Shown here in pieces: positions 1 through 7,941 of a stretch of DNA of 43,619 nucleotides; the first letter of the stretch is position 1, and each line of letters starts with the position of its first letter. The position numbers were made by a program, and so were the translations under genes. The notes under the pieces were generated by a model that did no database searches, was not told the DNA's origin, and saw only the letters and a list, made by a program, of their open reading frames with translations. Source of the stretch: Alphaproteobacteria bacterium (lineage in GTDB: Bacteria > Pseudomonadota > Alphaproteobacteria > Rhodobacterales > Rhodobacteraceae); contig JAUIAU010000024.1 of the NCBI GenBank assembly GCA_030425185.1, forward strand, positions 1 to 43,619, read 5' to 3'.

Positions 1-63
1 ATTGATCGTGACCCGAACCGTCCGGGCGTCACCGCGCACAGGTTCTGGAGCGTCCGCAAGCAT
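1..63 (-). CDS. N-terminus of a gene truncated by the window edge, product unknown
   Basis: Reading the minus strand from position 63 gives ATG followed by 20 open codons up to the window edge, beginning MLADAPEPVRGDARTVRV. A very good ribosome binding site (GAGGGGGAGA on the minus strand, about 71-80) sits roughly 7 nt upstream of this ATG, which is the main reason to believe the start. Too little protein is visible to name it. It is divergent from the efflux operon that starts at 409, and a perfect palindrome lies between them. A TetR- or MarR-like regulator of that operon would fit, but this is inference from layout only. Confidence 0.5.
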   Translation of the reverse strand, partial: MLADAPEPVRGDARTVRVTIN

Positions 64-95
64 GGTTTTCTCCCCCTCGCGACAGATCGTTGTTT

Positions 96-111
96 CCGAA
101 ACCGGTTTCGG
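96..111. promoter_or_regulatory. 16-bp perfect palindrome, candidate operator
   Basis: CCGAAACCGGTTTCGG is a perfect 16-bp palindrome. It lies 33 bp upstream of the minus-strand start at 63 and about 300 bp upstream of the efflux operon. Symmetric sites of this size are typical of TetR-family dimers. It could control the truncated gene, the divergent operon, or both. The symmetry is seen directly; the role is inferred. Confidence 0.5.
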
Positions 112-408
112 CAAGCGATTTGTCTGCGCCCGGCGGCCGCTTGCATCGACCTCTGCCGAGACGGCCGCTGGCCCGCGGGACTCGGCGTTGCGCGCCGGGC
201 GTTCCTGTGCGACGTGTCTTGGACCGCGACCTGCTCCCGGGCGGCCTCTGTCCCCGGAGCACGGGCAGGCGCCGGGGCGGCGTGCCTGATCCACATCAAC
301 GCAAGGCCCGCCCCGGAACCTATCCTGCCCGGGCGGAGGTAAGGCCCGGGGCCGGGGTCCGCCGTAGTCCGTCAAACCTTGCCCCGAATCCGGAAAGGAC
401 GTTTTTAC
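112..408. other. Gene-free leader upstream of the efflux operon
   Basis: About 300 bp of very GC-rich DNA without a convincing coding frame. Open frames cross it on both strands, but none has a ribosome binding site with a plausible protein. An AAAGGA ribosome binding site at 394-399 serves the GTG start at 409. No clear -35/-10 pair was recognised. Confidence 0.4.
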
Positions 409-1584
409 GTGTCGGTCACCGAGAACACACCCGACCGGGACAGCACCGACCCGTCCCGCCCGGCCCCGGACCCCTCCGGGGCACGGGTCCCGGCGGTGCG
501 CCCACCGCCGCCCCCTTCCCGGCCGTCGCGGAAGCGGCGCCTCTGGCTGTGGGGACTTGCAGGCGGGCTGGGGCTGATCCTCGCGGGCGTTGCCCTGTCC
601 CAATTCTGGATGGGCCGCCCGATCCCGGTGGCGGCAGAGATCGTCACCCCCGCCCCGGTAACCCGTGTGCTCGCGGTCAACGGGCGACTCTCCGCCCGTC
701 ATTCGGTCGATGTCCGCACGCGCGTCGGCGGGGCCGTCGTGGCCCTTCCCGTGGCCGAAGGCGACACGGTCGGGGCCGGCCAGGTTCTGGCCCGGATCGA
801 CGCCGAAGCTCAGAACACGGTGGTCCGGCAGGCGATGGCGGCACTCGACGCCGCGCTCATCGCGCAGGACGAGGCGCAGGGGACGTACGACCGCTCCCTC
901 GCCCTTGGCGCAAACGTGGCACCCAGCGTGCTGGAGAGCCAGGCCCGCACCGTGCAATCGGCCGGGCAAGAGGTCGCCCGGCTGACCGCCGTTCTGGACC
1001 AGGCGCAGGTCGCGCTGCGCGACCACACGATCCGGGCCCCCATGGACGGCACGGTCCTCGCGCTGGAGGCCGAGGCCGGGCAGATCGTCGATCCGGCAAC
1101 GCCGCTCCTGACCCTCGCCGATCTGGGCGACCTGATCGTCGAGGCCGATGTGGACGAGACCTATGCGACGCAGATCTCCGTCGGCCAGCCCGCCGTGCTG
1201 CAACTGGTGGGCGAAACCGGCACGCGCGACGGCCGCGTCGACTTCGTATCGCGGCAGGTGGACGTCGCCACCGGGGGCCTCGCCGTCCGGATCAGCTTCG
1301 ACGATCCGGTCGACGCGCCTGTCGGGCTGACGGTGGCGGCCAACATCATCGTCGACCGGCGTGACGCCGCGCTGACCGTGCCGCGCACGGCCCTGCGTTC
1401 CGGCGCGGACGGAACCGGCGTTTTCGTCGTCGAGGACGGCGCCGCGCGGCTACGGCCGGTGACGGTCGTTGAGTGGCCCGCGGCCCGTCTCGTCGTCACG
1501 TCTGGCATGGCCGAAGGCGACGTGGTCATCACCGACGCGACGGGCATCGCCGAGGGACAGGCGGTCGTCGTGGAGCAGCCCTGA
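409..1584 (+). CDS. Efflux RND/MacA-type periplasmic adaptor subunit (membrane fusion protein)
   Basis: Periplasmic adaptor that would join the inner-membrane ABC transporter encoded by the next two genes to an outer-membrane channel; no TolC-like gene is in the window. A proline-rich cytoplasmic N-terminus is followed by one membrane anchor (about residues 34-55), a lipoyl half (GGAVVALPVAEGDTVGAGQ), a short coiled-coil hairpin, the second lipoyl half (IRAPMDGTVLALEAEAGQIV) and beta-barrel domains ending in a membrane-proximal domain. This is the HlyD/MacA order. A TTG at 379 is in frame, but the GTG at 409 has AAAGGA nine bases upstream and is preferred. The stop overlaps the next start (TGATG), so the genes are translationally coupled. 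The transported substrate cannot be read from sequence. Confidence 0.9.
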   Translation: MSVTENTPDRDSTDPSRPAPDPSGARVPAVRPPPPPSRPSRKRRLWLWGLAGGLGLILAGVALSQFWMGRPIPVAAEIVTPAPVTRVLAVNGRLSARHSVDVRTRVGGAVVALPVAEGDTVGAGQVLARIDAEAQNTVVRQAMAALDAALIAQDEAQGTYDRSLALGANVAPSVLESQARTVQSAGQEVARLTAVLDQAQVALRDHTIRAPMDGTVLALEAEAGQIVDPATPLLTLADLGDLIVEADVDETYATQISVGQPAVLQLVGETGTRDGRVDFVSRQVDVATGGLAVRISFDDPVDAPVGLTVAANIIVDRRDAALTVPRTALRSGADGTGVFVVEDGAARLRPVTVVEWPAARLVVTSGMAEGDVVITDATGIAEGQAVVVEQP

Positions 1585-2789
1585 TGCGCTACGCGCTCAA
1601 GATCGCGATCCGCTACCTGACGGCCAACACGGCCCAGACGGCCCTGCTGGTCACGGGGGTGGCGGTCGGCGTGTTCATCTTCATCTTCATGTCGGCCCTG
1701 ATCGGCGGGCTGGCCGAGTTCATCCTGTCGCGCACGGTGGGCGACCTCTCGCACATCACGATAGAGGCCGAGGATCGCGACCCCGCCGTGCTGATCGACG
1801 CGCCCGGCCATGTGCTGGCCGCCATCGAACGGGGCAACACGCGCACCGCGACGCTGGCCGACGCCGAGACGTGGCTGCCCCTGATCGAGGGGGTGCCGGG
1901 CGTCCGGGCCGTCTCGCCGCAGATCACCGGAGCGGGGTTTCTCACCCGCGGCGCGCAGGTGGCGCAGGTCAGCGTGACCGGTGTCGTCCCGGGCCGGGAA
2001 TCCGCGATCCTCGACCTCCAAGGCTATATCGTCGAAGGGACGGCCCTGACCGGGTCCGGGCTGATCGTGCTGGGCCGCGACCTCGCCGACGACCTCGCGT
2101 TGTCGCTCGGCCAGACGGTGCGGCTGCAAAGCTCGGGCGGGATCACGGCGCTTCTGACGCTCTCCGGCGTGTTCGAGACCGGGAACGGCGCGATGGACGG
2201 TGCCCGCGCCTTCGTCAGCCTGTCCGTGGCGCGGACGCTCTTCGCCATGCCGCAGGGCGTGACCCGGATCGAGATCAAGCTCGACGATCTCAACGCCGCC
2301 GACGCCACCGCCCAGCGCATCCGCGCCCTGACCGGCCTCGACGCGGTGCCGTGGACCGACGGGGCCGAGCAGTTGATGGAGGCGCTGAACGCACAGGCGC
2401 AGACCGGGTACGTCCTCAAGACCTTCGCGCTCATCACCATCGTGATCGGCGTCGCCTCGGCCCTGATGCTGTCCACATTCCGGCGCAGGCCCGAGATCGG
2501 GATCATGCGGGCGATGGGGGCGGGCCGGGGTTTCGTCGTGTTCGTCTTCGTCACGCAGGGCGCGCTGATCGGGCTACTGGGCGGCATCACGGGCGCGGCC
2601 TTGGGATACCTCGCCCTGCTGCCCTTCCCCTCGCGCGAGGCGTTCGAGCCGGGCACCCTGCCCATGGACATCACACAAGGCTCCTACGGGCTTGCCATCG
2701 CCCTGACGGTGATCGGCGCGATCCTCGCCTCGATCCTGCCGGCGCGCGCCGCCTCGCGGGTCGATCCGGTCACGGCGATCGGCCAATGA
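1584..2789 (+). CDS. ABC transporter permease, FtsX/LolC-MacB type
   Basis: Inner-membrane permease of about 401 residues. An N-terminal membrane helix (about residues 18-40) is followed by a large periplasmic domain (MacB-PCD-like, about 45-265) and three C-terminal helices. The cytoplasmic coupling stretch RRRPEIGIMRAMGAGRGFV is the hallmark of FtsX-like permeases. The C-terminus SRVDPVTAIGQ is the usual end of the family (DPxxAI). The start was chosen at the ATG that overlaps the previous stop; an upstream in-frame ATG at 1473 lies inside the adaptor gene and is not needed. The gene overlaps the ATPase start by ATGA. Together with its neighbours it forms a MacAB- or LolCDE-like system with a separate ATPase. 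It could export lipids, peptides or drugs; the substrate is unknown. Confidence 0.9.
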   Translation: MRYALKIAIRYLTANTAQTALLVTGVAVGVFIFIFMSALIGGLAEFILSRTVGDLSHITIEAEDRDPAVLIDAPGHVLAAIERGNTRTATLADAETWLPLIEGVPGVRAVSPQITGAGFLTRGAQVAQVSVTGVVPGRESAILDLQGYIVEGTALTGSGLIVLGRDLADDLALSLGQTVRLQSSGGITALLTLSGVFETGNGAMDGARAFVSLSVARTLFAMPQGVTRIEIKLDDLNAADATAQRIRALTGLDAVPWTDGAEQLMEALNAQAQTGYVLKTFALITIVIGVASALMLSTFRRRPEIGIMRAMGAGRGFVVFVFVTQGALIGLLGGITGAALGYLALLPFPSREAFEPGTLPMDITQGSYGLAIALTVIGAILASILPARAASRVDPVTAIGQ

Positions 2790-3478
2790 GCACGCTTCTG
2801 GAGACCCGCGACCTGGTCAAGACCTACGGCACCGGCGAGGCCGCGACCCGCGTGCTGCGCGGCCTGTCGCTGCGCCTCGAGGCGGGCGAGATGGCGGCGC
2901 TGCTGGGTCCCTCGGGTGCGGGGAAGAGCACGCTCCTGACGATCCTCGGCACCCTGATGAAACCCACCTCCGGGCAGTACGAGATGCTCGGCCAGGACAT
3001 GATCGCGGCCGACGACCGGGCGCTGACCGAGTTTCGCAACGCCCACATCGGCTTCGTCTTCCAGTTCCACAACCTGCTGCCCGACTTCACGGCGCTGGAG
3101 AACGTGATCTTTCCCGCCGCCGTGCGCGCGGGACGCGAGACGCCCGCCGCCCGGAAGCGCGGTCGCGTCCTCCTCGAGCGGATGGGACTGGCCGAGCGGA
3201 TCGATTTCCCGACGGCCAACCTGTCCGGCGGGCAGAAACAGCGCGTCGCCGTCGCGCGGGCGCTGATGAACGCGCCGGACCTGGTGCTGGCGGACGAGCC
3301 CACGGGCAACCTCGACCGCGCCTCGGCCATGCAGGTCATGGACCTGATCGGCGAGATCAACCGCGAGGAAGGCACGACCTTCCTGATCTCGACCCATGAC
3401 GAGAAGATCGCGGCCCGCTGCCGCCGGCAGGTCGGGGTGCGCGACGGCATCGTGACGGAAGAGCCCCACTTGGCTTGA
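2786..3478 (+). CDS. ABC transporter ATP-binding protein, LolD/MacB type
   Basis: A 230-residue stand-alone nucleotide-binding protein that powers the preceding permease. It shows Walker A (GPSGAGKST, near residue 40), the Q-loop (FVFQFHNLLPDFTALENV), the signature LSGGQKQRVAVARAL, Walker B with the catalytic Glu (LVLADEPTGNLD) and the switch histidine (STHD). The length and the Q-loop sequence match the LolD/MacB-N/FtsE group. The start ATG overlaps the permease stop (ATGA). The operon of adaptor, permease and ATPase seems to end here, since the next gene starts after about 70 bp and is of a different type. Confidence 0.93.
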   Translation: MSTLLETRDLVKTYGTGEAATRVLRGLSLRLEAGEMAALLGPSGAGKSTLLTILGTLMKPTSGQYEMLGQDMIAADDRALTEFRNAHIGFVFQFHNLLPDFTALENVIFPAAVRAGRETPAARKRGRVLLERMGLAERIDFPTANLSGGQKQRVAVARALMNAPDLVLADEPTGNLDRASAMQVMDLIGEINREEGTTFLISTHDEKIAARCRRQVGVRDGIVTEEPHLA

Positions 3479-3551
3479 CCTGTCTATGGCTTCACACCTT
3501 AGGACGACCCCGACGGCCAGGACTCGGCGGGAGCGGACAAGGCGGCGGAGG

Positions 3552-4718
3552 ATGCGGATTTCGGAACTGGCGGAGAGCGTGGGCCTGTCGCGCGCGACGC
3601 TGCTCTATTACGAGAAGCTGGGGCTGCTGAAGGGCAAACGGCAGGCGAACGGCTATCGTGTCTACACCGATGCCGACCGGCAGCGGCTGCGGCTGTTGCA
3701 GCAGCTCCAAGCGGGCGGGCTGAGCCTGCAGGAATGCCAGGCCTGCCTCGACGGGAAGCTCGACCGCGAGATGCTGGGCCAGCGGCTGGACACGCTGGAG
3801 CGCGAGATCGCCGAGAAAACGCGGTCGCGCGACCTGCTGGCCGCCCTGCTGAGGCGCGGCAGCCTGAAGGACTGGCACGAGGAGGTCGAGCGCGTCGCGC
3901 CCGACCTGCACCGCGCGTGGCTCATGTCACAGGGGTTTTCCAGCGCCGATGCGGGGCTGGTCGCGCTGGTCTCGAAGGACATGAACGCCCACGACGCCTA
4001 CATGGCCGGGTTCATGGAAGTGTTCGCCGATCTCGACTGGTGGGGCCCGGGAACCGCCGAGGCGACACGCCGGGCGCTGACAGTGGTGCCCTTCGTGCCC
4101 GGGACGATCCTCGAGATCGGCTGCGGCCCCGGCATGGCGACGATCACGCTGGCCAAGGCGACCGGGGCCCGGATCACGGCGACCGATACTGCGGAGGTTG
4201 CGCTCGACAAGCTGCGCGCGCGGATCGGGGCGCGTGGGCTGACCGACCGGATCGCAGTGCAGAACGTCGACATGGCCGCACTTCCGGCGCCCGAACGTCC
4301 TTGGGATGTGATCTGGTCCGAGGGCAGCGCCTATATCCTCGGCGTGGAAAAGGCGCTTGCGGACTGGCGGGCGCTGCTGCGCCCCGGAGGTGTGCTGGTG
4401 TTCTCCGACATGGTCTGGCGGACCGACACGCCCGACGACGCGGTCCGCGCCTTCTGGGCCGCGGAATACCCCGCGATGGCGACGCCCGCGAGGCGCGCAG
4501 CTCAGGCGAGGCGGGCGGGCTACCGCGTGCTGGGCCATTTCGACATGGGGCGCGCCGCGATGGAGACCTACTATCGCCCCCTCGCCGCGCGGCTCGACGC
4601 CCTGGAGCCGGTGCTCGCGGGGACCCGCGTCCTCGACGACCTGCGCCGCGAGATTGCCGTCAACGAGGCCGGCAGCGGGCAGGTCAGCTACGAGATGTTC
4701 GTGCTGGAGCGGGTCTGA
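3552..4718 (+). CDS. MerR-family regulator fused to a class I SAM-dependent methyltransferase
   Basis: Two domains are visible in one 388-residue chain. Residues 1-70 are a MerR DNA-binding domain (RISELAESVGLSRATLLYYE, then a wing with NGYRVYTDADRQRLRLLQQL). After a coiled-coil/helical linker, a Rossmann methyltransferase starts near residue 185 with motif I EIGCGPG, an acidic loop ATDTAE and the post-motif LLRPGGVLVFSDMV. The ATG at 3552 starts directly at the MerR motif and has AAGG upstream; an ATG at 3486 would add 22 low-complexity Arg-rich residues. Such fusions may couple detection of a toxic small molecule to its methylation, or use the methyltransferase fold as a ligand sensor. The gene follows the efflux operon on the same strand, and the MerR part could regulate it, but no MerR-type 19-bp spacer promoter was identified. 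Confidence 0.88.
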   Translation: MRISELAESVGLSRATLLYYEKLGLLKGKRQANGYRVYTDADRQRLRLLQQLQAGGLSLQECQACLDGKLDREMLGQRLDTLEREIAEKTRSRDLLAALLRRGSLKDWHEEVERVAPDLHRAWLMSQGFSSADAGLVALVSKDMNAHDAYMAGFMEVFADLDWWGPGTAEATRRALTVVPFVPGTILEIGCGPGMATITLAKATGARITATDTAEVALDKLRARIGARGLTDRIAVQNVDMAALPAPERPWDVIWSEGSAYILGVEKALADWRALLRPGGVLVFSDMVWRTDTPDDAVRAFWAAEYPAMATPARRAAQARRAGYRVLGHFDMGRAAMETYYRPLAARLDALEPVLAGTRVLDDLRREIAVNEAGSGQVSYEMFVLERV

Positions 4719-4747
4719 CCCCGCCCGGCACCAGTGAGGATCGAGTC

Positions 4748-5287
4748 ATGGACACGTCAACGGAATACACCCCCCACGCCGAGGCAATCGCGGAGCTTTT
4801 CACCGCGACCTTCACCGCCTCCGACGGCGCGGAGGAAGGCGCGCTGGTCGGCTGCCTTGCCCGCCGCCTGATCGCGGAGACGCCCGCAGAGGACCTGCGC
4901 GTCGTCACCGCCTGGGAGGAGGGCACGCTTGTCGGGGGCCTCTTCTTCACGCGCCTGACCTACCCGAACGATCCGCGCAGGGTCTTCCTGATGGCCCCGG
5001 TGGCGGTCGCGACGGCGCACCAGGGCAAGGGGATCGGGCAGCGGCTGATCGCCCATGGGCTGGACCTGCTCCGGCAGGAAGGCGTGGATATCGCCGTGAC
5101 CTATGGCGACCCGGCGTTCTATGGTCGGGTGGGCTTCAAGCCCGTCACGGAGGCCGACATGCCCGCGCCGCAACCGCTCAACCTGCCGCAGGGCTGGATC
5201 GCGCAGTCCCTGACCGACGCGCCGCTGACGCCCCTGCCCGGTCCCGCCCGCTGCGTCGCCGCCTTCGACGACCCGGCGCTCTGGTAG
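4748..5287 (+). CDS. GNAT family N-acetyltransferase
   Basis: A 179-residue protein with the GNAT fold. The central beta-strand and acetyl-CoA pyrophosphate loop read APVAVATAHQGKGIGQRLIAHG (Q-x-x-G-x-G/A), followed by the C-terminal AVTYGDPAFYGRVGFKPV. This GDPxFYxRxGF ending is characteristic of the YhbS-like (COG3153) predicted acetyltransferases. The acceptor is unknown; family members are often annotated only as putative acetyltransferases. GAGGA at 4736-4740 is seven bases before the ATG. The gene lies 29 bp after the MerR-methyltransferase and 4 bp before rsgA, so it may be co-transcribed with both. Confidence 0.9.
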   Translation: MDTSTEYTPHAEAIAELFTATFTASDGAEEGALVGCLARRLIAETPAEDLRVVTAWEEGTLVGGLFFTRLTYPNDPRRVFLMAPVAVATAHQGKGIGQRLIAHGLDLLRQEGVDIAVTYGDPAFYGRVGFKPVTEADMPAPQPLNLPQGWIAQSLTDAPLTPLPGPARCVAAFDDPALW

Positions 5288-5291
5288 GCCC

Positions 5292-6368
5292 ATGGTCCGC
5301 GACTATTCCGCCTTCCTGCCGGGTGGCACTCCGGCGCGCCGCGAGCCTTCCGTGCTGGACCGCCTCGGCTGGGGTCCGGCCTTCGCGGACCAGATCGACG
5401 CCGATGCGCTGACCGCGACGCCCCCGGTGCGCGTGGTCGCCGTGCATCGCAGCGGGTTGCAGGTGGCGGGCGACGGCATCGACGAGACGATCCCGTCGGG
5501 GCCGGAGGCGACCGTGGGTGACTGGCTGCTCTACAATCGTGCGCGGCCCCGGTCGAGCCGGGTGCTGGAGCGCAAGAGCCTGATCAGGCGCCGCGCGCCG
5601 GGCACGGGCCGCGAGGTGCAACTGATCGCGGCGAACATCGACACGGTGTTCGTCGTCACCTCCTGCAACGCAGATTTCAACGTGGCGCGGCTGGAGCGCT
5701 ACGCGGCGCTGGCGTTTGAGGCCGGCATCGAGCCGGTGATCGTGCTGACCAAGGCGGACCTCGCGGACGACACCGCGCCCTATGTCGAAGCGGCCCGGAA
5801 GATATCGCACAGGGTGCCGGTGGTCGCGCTCGATGCCCGCGGCGACGAACCGGCGGCGGCGCTCGCCGACTGGTGCAGGCCGGGCCGGACGGTCGCGTTC
5901 CTCGGCTCCTCCGGCGTCGGCAAGTCGACGCTGACCAATGCGCTGCTGGGCACGCAGGTCCTCGCCACGCAAGACATCCGCGAGGATGACGCGAAGGGCC
6001 GCCACACCACGACCCGGCGCGAACTGCACGCGACGCCCGGCGGCTGTCTCGTGCTCGACACGCCGGGCATGCGCGAGTTGCAGCTGACCGACGCCGCCAC
6101 CGGCATCGCCGATGTCTTCGAGGATATCGAGGCGCTGACCGCCCGCTGCCGCTTCACCGACTGTCGGCACGAGACCGAGCCGGGCTGCGCCGTCCTGTCC
6201 GCCATCGGGGACGGCAGCCTCGACTCCGAACGCCTCACCCGCTGGCGCAAGCTCCAAGCCGAGGACGCCTTCAACTCAGCGAGCCTCGCCGAGCGCCGCG
6301 AAAAGGACCGCGCCTTCGGCAAACTGGTGCGCAGCGCGGTGAAGGAGAAGTCCCGGTCCAAGGAGTGA
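5292..6368 (+). CDS. rsgA: Ribosome small-subunit-dependent GTPase A
   Basis: RsgA (YjeQ) assists late 30S subunit maturation in the cytoplasm. The protein shows the circularly permuted GTPase order typical of the family: G4 TKAD at residues 153-156, then G1 GSSGVGKST (205-213), a G2-like GRHTTTRRE (236-244) and G3 DTPG (256-259). An N-terminal OB-fold precedes them, and a C-terminal zinc knuckle follows with Cys286, Cys291, His293 and Cys299. The length of 358 residues is normal. It ends with a Lys/Ser-rich tail. The gene starts 4 bp after the acetyltransferase stop and converges on the minus-strand gene that ends at 6397. Confidence 0.96.
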   Translation: MVRDYSAFLPGGTPARREPSVLDRLGWGPAFADQIDADALTATPPVRVVAVHRSGLQVAGDGIDETIPSGPEATVGDWLLYNRARPRSSRVLERKSLIRRRAPGTGREVQLIAANIDTVFVVTSCNADFNVARLERYAALAFEAGIEPVIVLTKADLADDTAPYVEAARKISHRVPVVALDARGDEPAAALADWCRPGRTVAFLGSSGVGKSTLTNALLGTQVLATQDIREDDAKGRHTTTRRELHATPGGCLVLDTPGMRELQLTDAATGIADVFEDIEALTARCRFTDCRHETEPGCAVLSAIGDGSLDSERLTRWRKLQAEDAFNSASLAERREKDRAFGKLVRSAVKEKSRSKE

Positions 6369-6383
6369 CCACGGGCGGATCGG

Positions 6384-6412
6384 GCGGCGGGTCTCCTTAA
6401 AGCACCCGCCGC
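6384..6412. terminator. Convergent hairpin, candidate bidirectional terminator
   Basis: GCGGCGGGT (6384-6392) and ACCCGCCGC (6404-6412) form a perfect 9-bp stem with an 11-nt loop. It sits between the convergent rsgA stop (6368) and the minus-strand gene, whose stop codon lies in the loop. There is no clear U-tract, so intrinsic termination is likely but unproven. Confidence 0.55.
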
Positions 6413-7089
6413 ACGGCTTCGCAGAGTTCCGGGTGCAGGATCCAGTTCCCCGGATCCTCCTCGGTCGACTTCGGCCCGCGAACCGCGAGCAGGGCAATGC
6501 CGTCCGCCGTGCCGGGCGCCGGGTTGCCGGGTGCCACGTCTGCGGCGGGCTTGACCGAGAGGTATTCCGCGATCAGATGACCTGTCGCGAGGAAGGAGCG
6601 GTTGGCGGACACCTCGGACTTGTAGCCGGCCGCGCGGGCAAGGCGGGCTTCGGTCAGGCCGGTTTCCCCTGCCAGGGCCAGCGCCGTCAGCATCGCCCGC
6701 TGCGGCCCGGAGAGCGTGACCTGCCGCACCGCCTCGACGTACTCGTCGACGCCCGGGACGGCGAGACCCGTTTCGGCATCCTTGCGGCGGTCCCCGGTCC
6801 TGCGGTCCTCGCGGGCATCGATGACCTCGTGCAGCGCGGCGATGGCGGCTTCCTCGGTGGCGCCGGTCGCCTCGGCGATCAGGCCACGGGCCTTGGTCGG
6901 CGGTTTCGGGAAGGCCCGGGCCACGAAGGTCCCCGCGAGCCAGCCCGACTTGATCTGGTACCGGCTGTGCTCGCCCAGCAGGACCACGCGGGTCTCCTGC
7001 GCCGGCTTGGCGGGCTTCTTCTCTTTCGCCTTCGCCTGGAAGGGGTCACGAGCGCCGTTCCCGGCTCTGCTTGAGTTGACGATGGACAT
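6397..7089 (-). CDS. Unrecognised 230-residue protein with a possible helix-turn-helix C-terminal region
   Basis: I do not recognise this protein with confidence. The N-terminus is Lys/Ala-rich and disordered-looking. A middle region contains a charged patch (EDRRTGDRRKDAET). The C-terminal 110 residues are helical and include LTEARLARAAGYKSEVSANR, which resembles the small helical DNA-binding-like module that precedes HNH or EVE domains in some restriction-type proteins (AGYKS followed by an Asn-rich helix). It ends GNWILHPELCEAVRRVL. No nuclease motif is present. There is no signal peptide or membrane segment. Coding is supported by length, codon bias and the convergent hairpin at its end. 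It lies 60 bp downstream of tspO on the same strand. Confidence 0.7.
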   Translation of the reverse strand: MSIVNSSRAGNGARDPFQAKAKEKKPAKPAQETRVVLLGEHSRYQIKSGWLAGTFVARAFPKPPTKARGLIAEATGATEEAAIAALHEVIDAREDRRTGDRRKDAETGLAVPGVDEYVEAVRQVTLSGPQRAMLTALALAGETGLTEARLARAAGYKSEVSANRSFLATGHLIAEYLSVKPAADVAPGNPAPGTADGIALLAVRGPKSTEEDPGNWILHPELCEAVRRVL

Positions 7090-7149
7090 GCCGGGGCTCC
7101 GTTGAACACGTTGACTTGAAAGCGCCCTGACAGGGTCACGCGGTCGCGG

Positions 7150-7608
7150 TCAGGACGTCTGCGGATTACGGCGCCAGACCGAGGCATTCAGCGCGAACGC
7201 GACGGCGAGCCATGCAAGGTAGAGGGCCATCAGCGCGCCGGCGATCCGGTCGGCCTGCCAGAAGGCGACGGTAGTGACGAGGACGCTGGCAAACAGCGCC
7301 GCCATGATCAGAAGCGCGGCCCGGATGTTGCGCAGGCCGAAGAAGACGCCCGACCACAGGGTATTAAAGGCGATCTGCACCGCCCAGAGGGCCAGCAGCA
7401 GCGCCGCGCCGGGGGCCAGGGCCACGCGCGCGGCCGCGACCGACATGCTGATGTAGAGGATCAGCCAGACCACCGGGAAGGCCCAGTTGGGCGGCGTCCA
7501 CGACGGCTTGTCGAGACCGGCGTACCAGGTGCCGGGCTTGAACAGCATCCCCGACACGGCCGGGGCACCGCAGGCGGCAAGACAGGCGATCAGGACAAGC
7601 CAGTTCAT
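7150..7608 (-). CDS. tspO: TspO/MBR family tryptophan-rich sensory protein
   Basis: A 152-residue integral membrane protein with five predicted helices and many Trp residues. The family signature is clear: KPGTWYAGLDKPSWTPPNWA followed by VVWLILYISM, and an ALWAVQIAFNTLWSGVFFG helix with the conserved W-x-x-x-F. TspO binds porphyrins. In Rhodobacter it is known as an outer-membrane-associated, oxygen-dependent negative modulator of photosynthesis genes. No photosynthesis gene is in this window. The gene ends 60 bp before the start of the unrecognised minus-strand gene and lies downstream of the cold-shock gene hairpins, so it probably has its own promoter. Confidence 0.93.
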   Translation of the reverse strand: MNWLVLIACLAACGAPAVSGMLFKPGTWYAGLDKPSWTPPNWAFPVVWLILYISMSVAAARVALAPGAALLLALWAVQIAFNTLWSGVFFGLRNIRAALLIMAALFASVLVTTVAFWQADRIAGALMALYLAWLAVAFALNASVWRRNPQTS

Positions 7609-7652
7609 CGGTGCCCATCCCGCGGATGCGGCGTGATTGTCTCGGAAGGATG

Positions 7653-7719
7653 CCGGACCGCGGCCGAGGGACGGCCGCCGGGTCCGGACGACAGCAGACC
7701 GCGGGCGCGCATGGCGCCC
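7653..7719 (-). terminator. Two tandem hairpins downstream of the cold-shock gene
   Basis: The larger hairpin pairs CCGGACC+GCGGCCG (7653-7666) with CGGCCGC (7672-7678) and GGTCCGG (7681-7687). It has a 5-nt loop and a 2-nt bulge, giving 14 base pairs in all. A smaller one pairs GGGCGC (7703-7708) with GCGCCC (7714-7719). Both lie 15-80 bp beyond the cold-shock gene stop on the minus strand and before tspO. No U-tract follows. They may terminate transcription, or block 3' exonucleases and so stabilise the short cold-shock mRNA. Confidence 0.6.
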
Positions 7720-7734
7720 ACGGTCGTCACGTCG

Positions 7735-7941
7735 TTATGCGAGGGCGAGATTGGTCGCGCTCTCACGGCCGTCGCGGCCGGTCTCGACGTCGAACGTCAC
7801 CTTCTGCGCGTCCGACAGGCCGGTCAGCCCGGCGCGCTCGACGGCGGAAATGTGGACGAAGACGTCCTTGCCACCGGTCGCGTTCTCGATGAAGCCGAAG
7901 CCTTTTTGGGTGTTGAAAAATTTCACGGTGCCATTGGCCAT
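7735..7941 (-). CDS. Cold-shock domain protein, CspA family
   Basis: A 68-residue OB-fold RNA/DNA chaperone. RNP1 reads KGFGFIE and RNP2 reads DVFVHIS, separated by the usual loop, with TGTVKFFN-like start (NGTVKFFNTQ). The length is standard for CspA proteins. The ATG at 7941 has AGGAG (7951-7955) nine bases upstream; longer in-frame starts would read into the leader and are not supported. It probably binds and melts mRNA structures in the cytoplasm. It is divergent from a DEAD-box RNA helicase, the two classical cold-adaptation functions. Confidence 0.96.
   Translation of the reverse strand: MANGTVKFFNTQKGFGFIENATGGKDVFVHISAVERAGLTGLSDAQKVTFDVETGRDGRESATNLALA

Noticed and set aside
90-1364. 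Long plus-strand open frame overlapping the adaptor gene
   Set aside because: Arg/Pro/Gly-rich translation without a fold; it is a shadow frame of the efflux adaptor caused by high GC.
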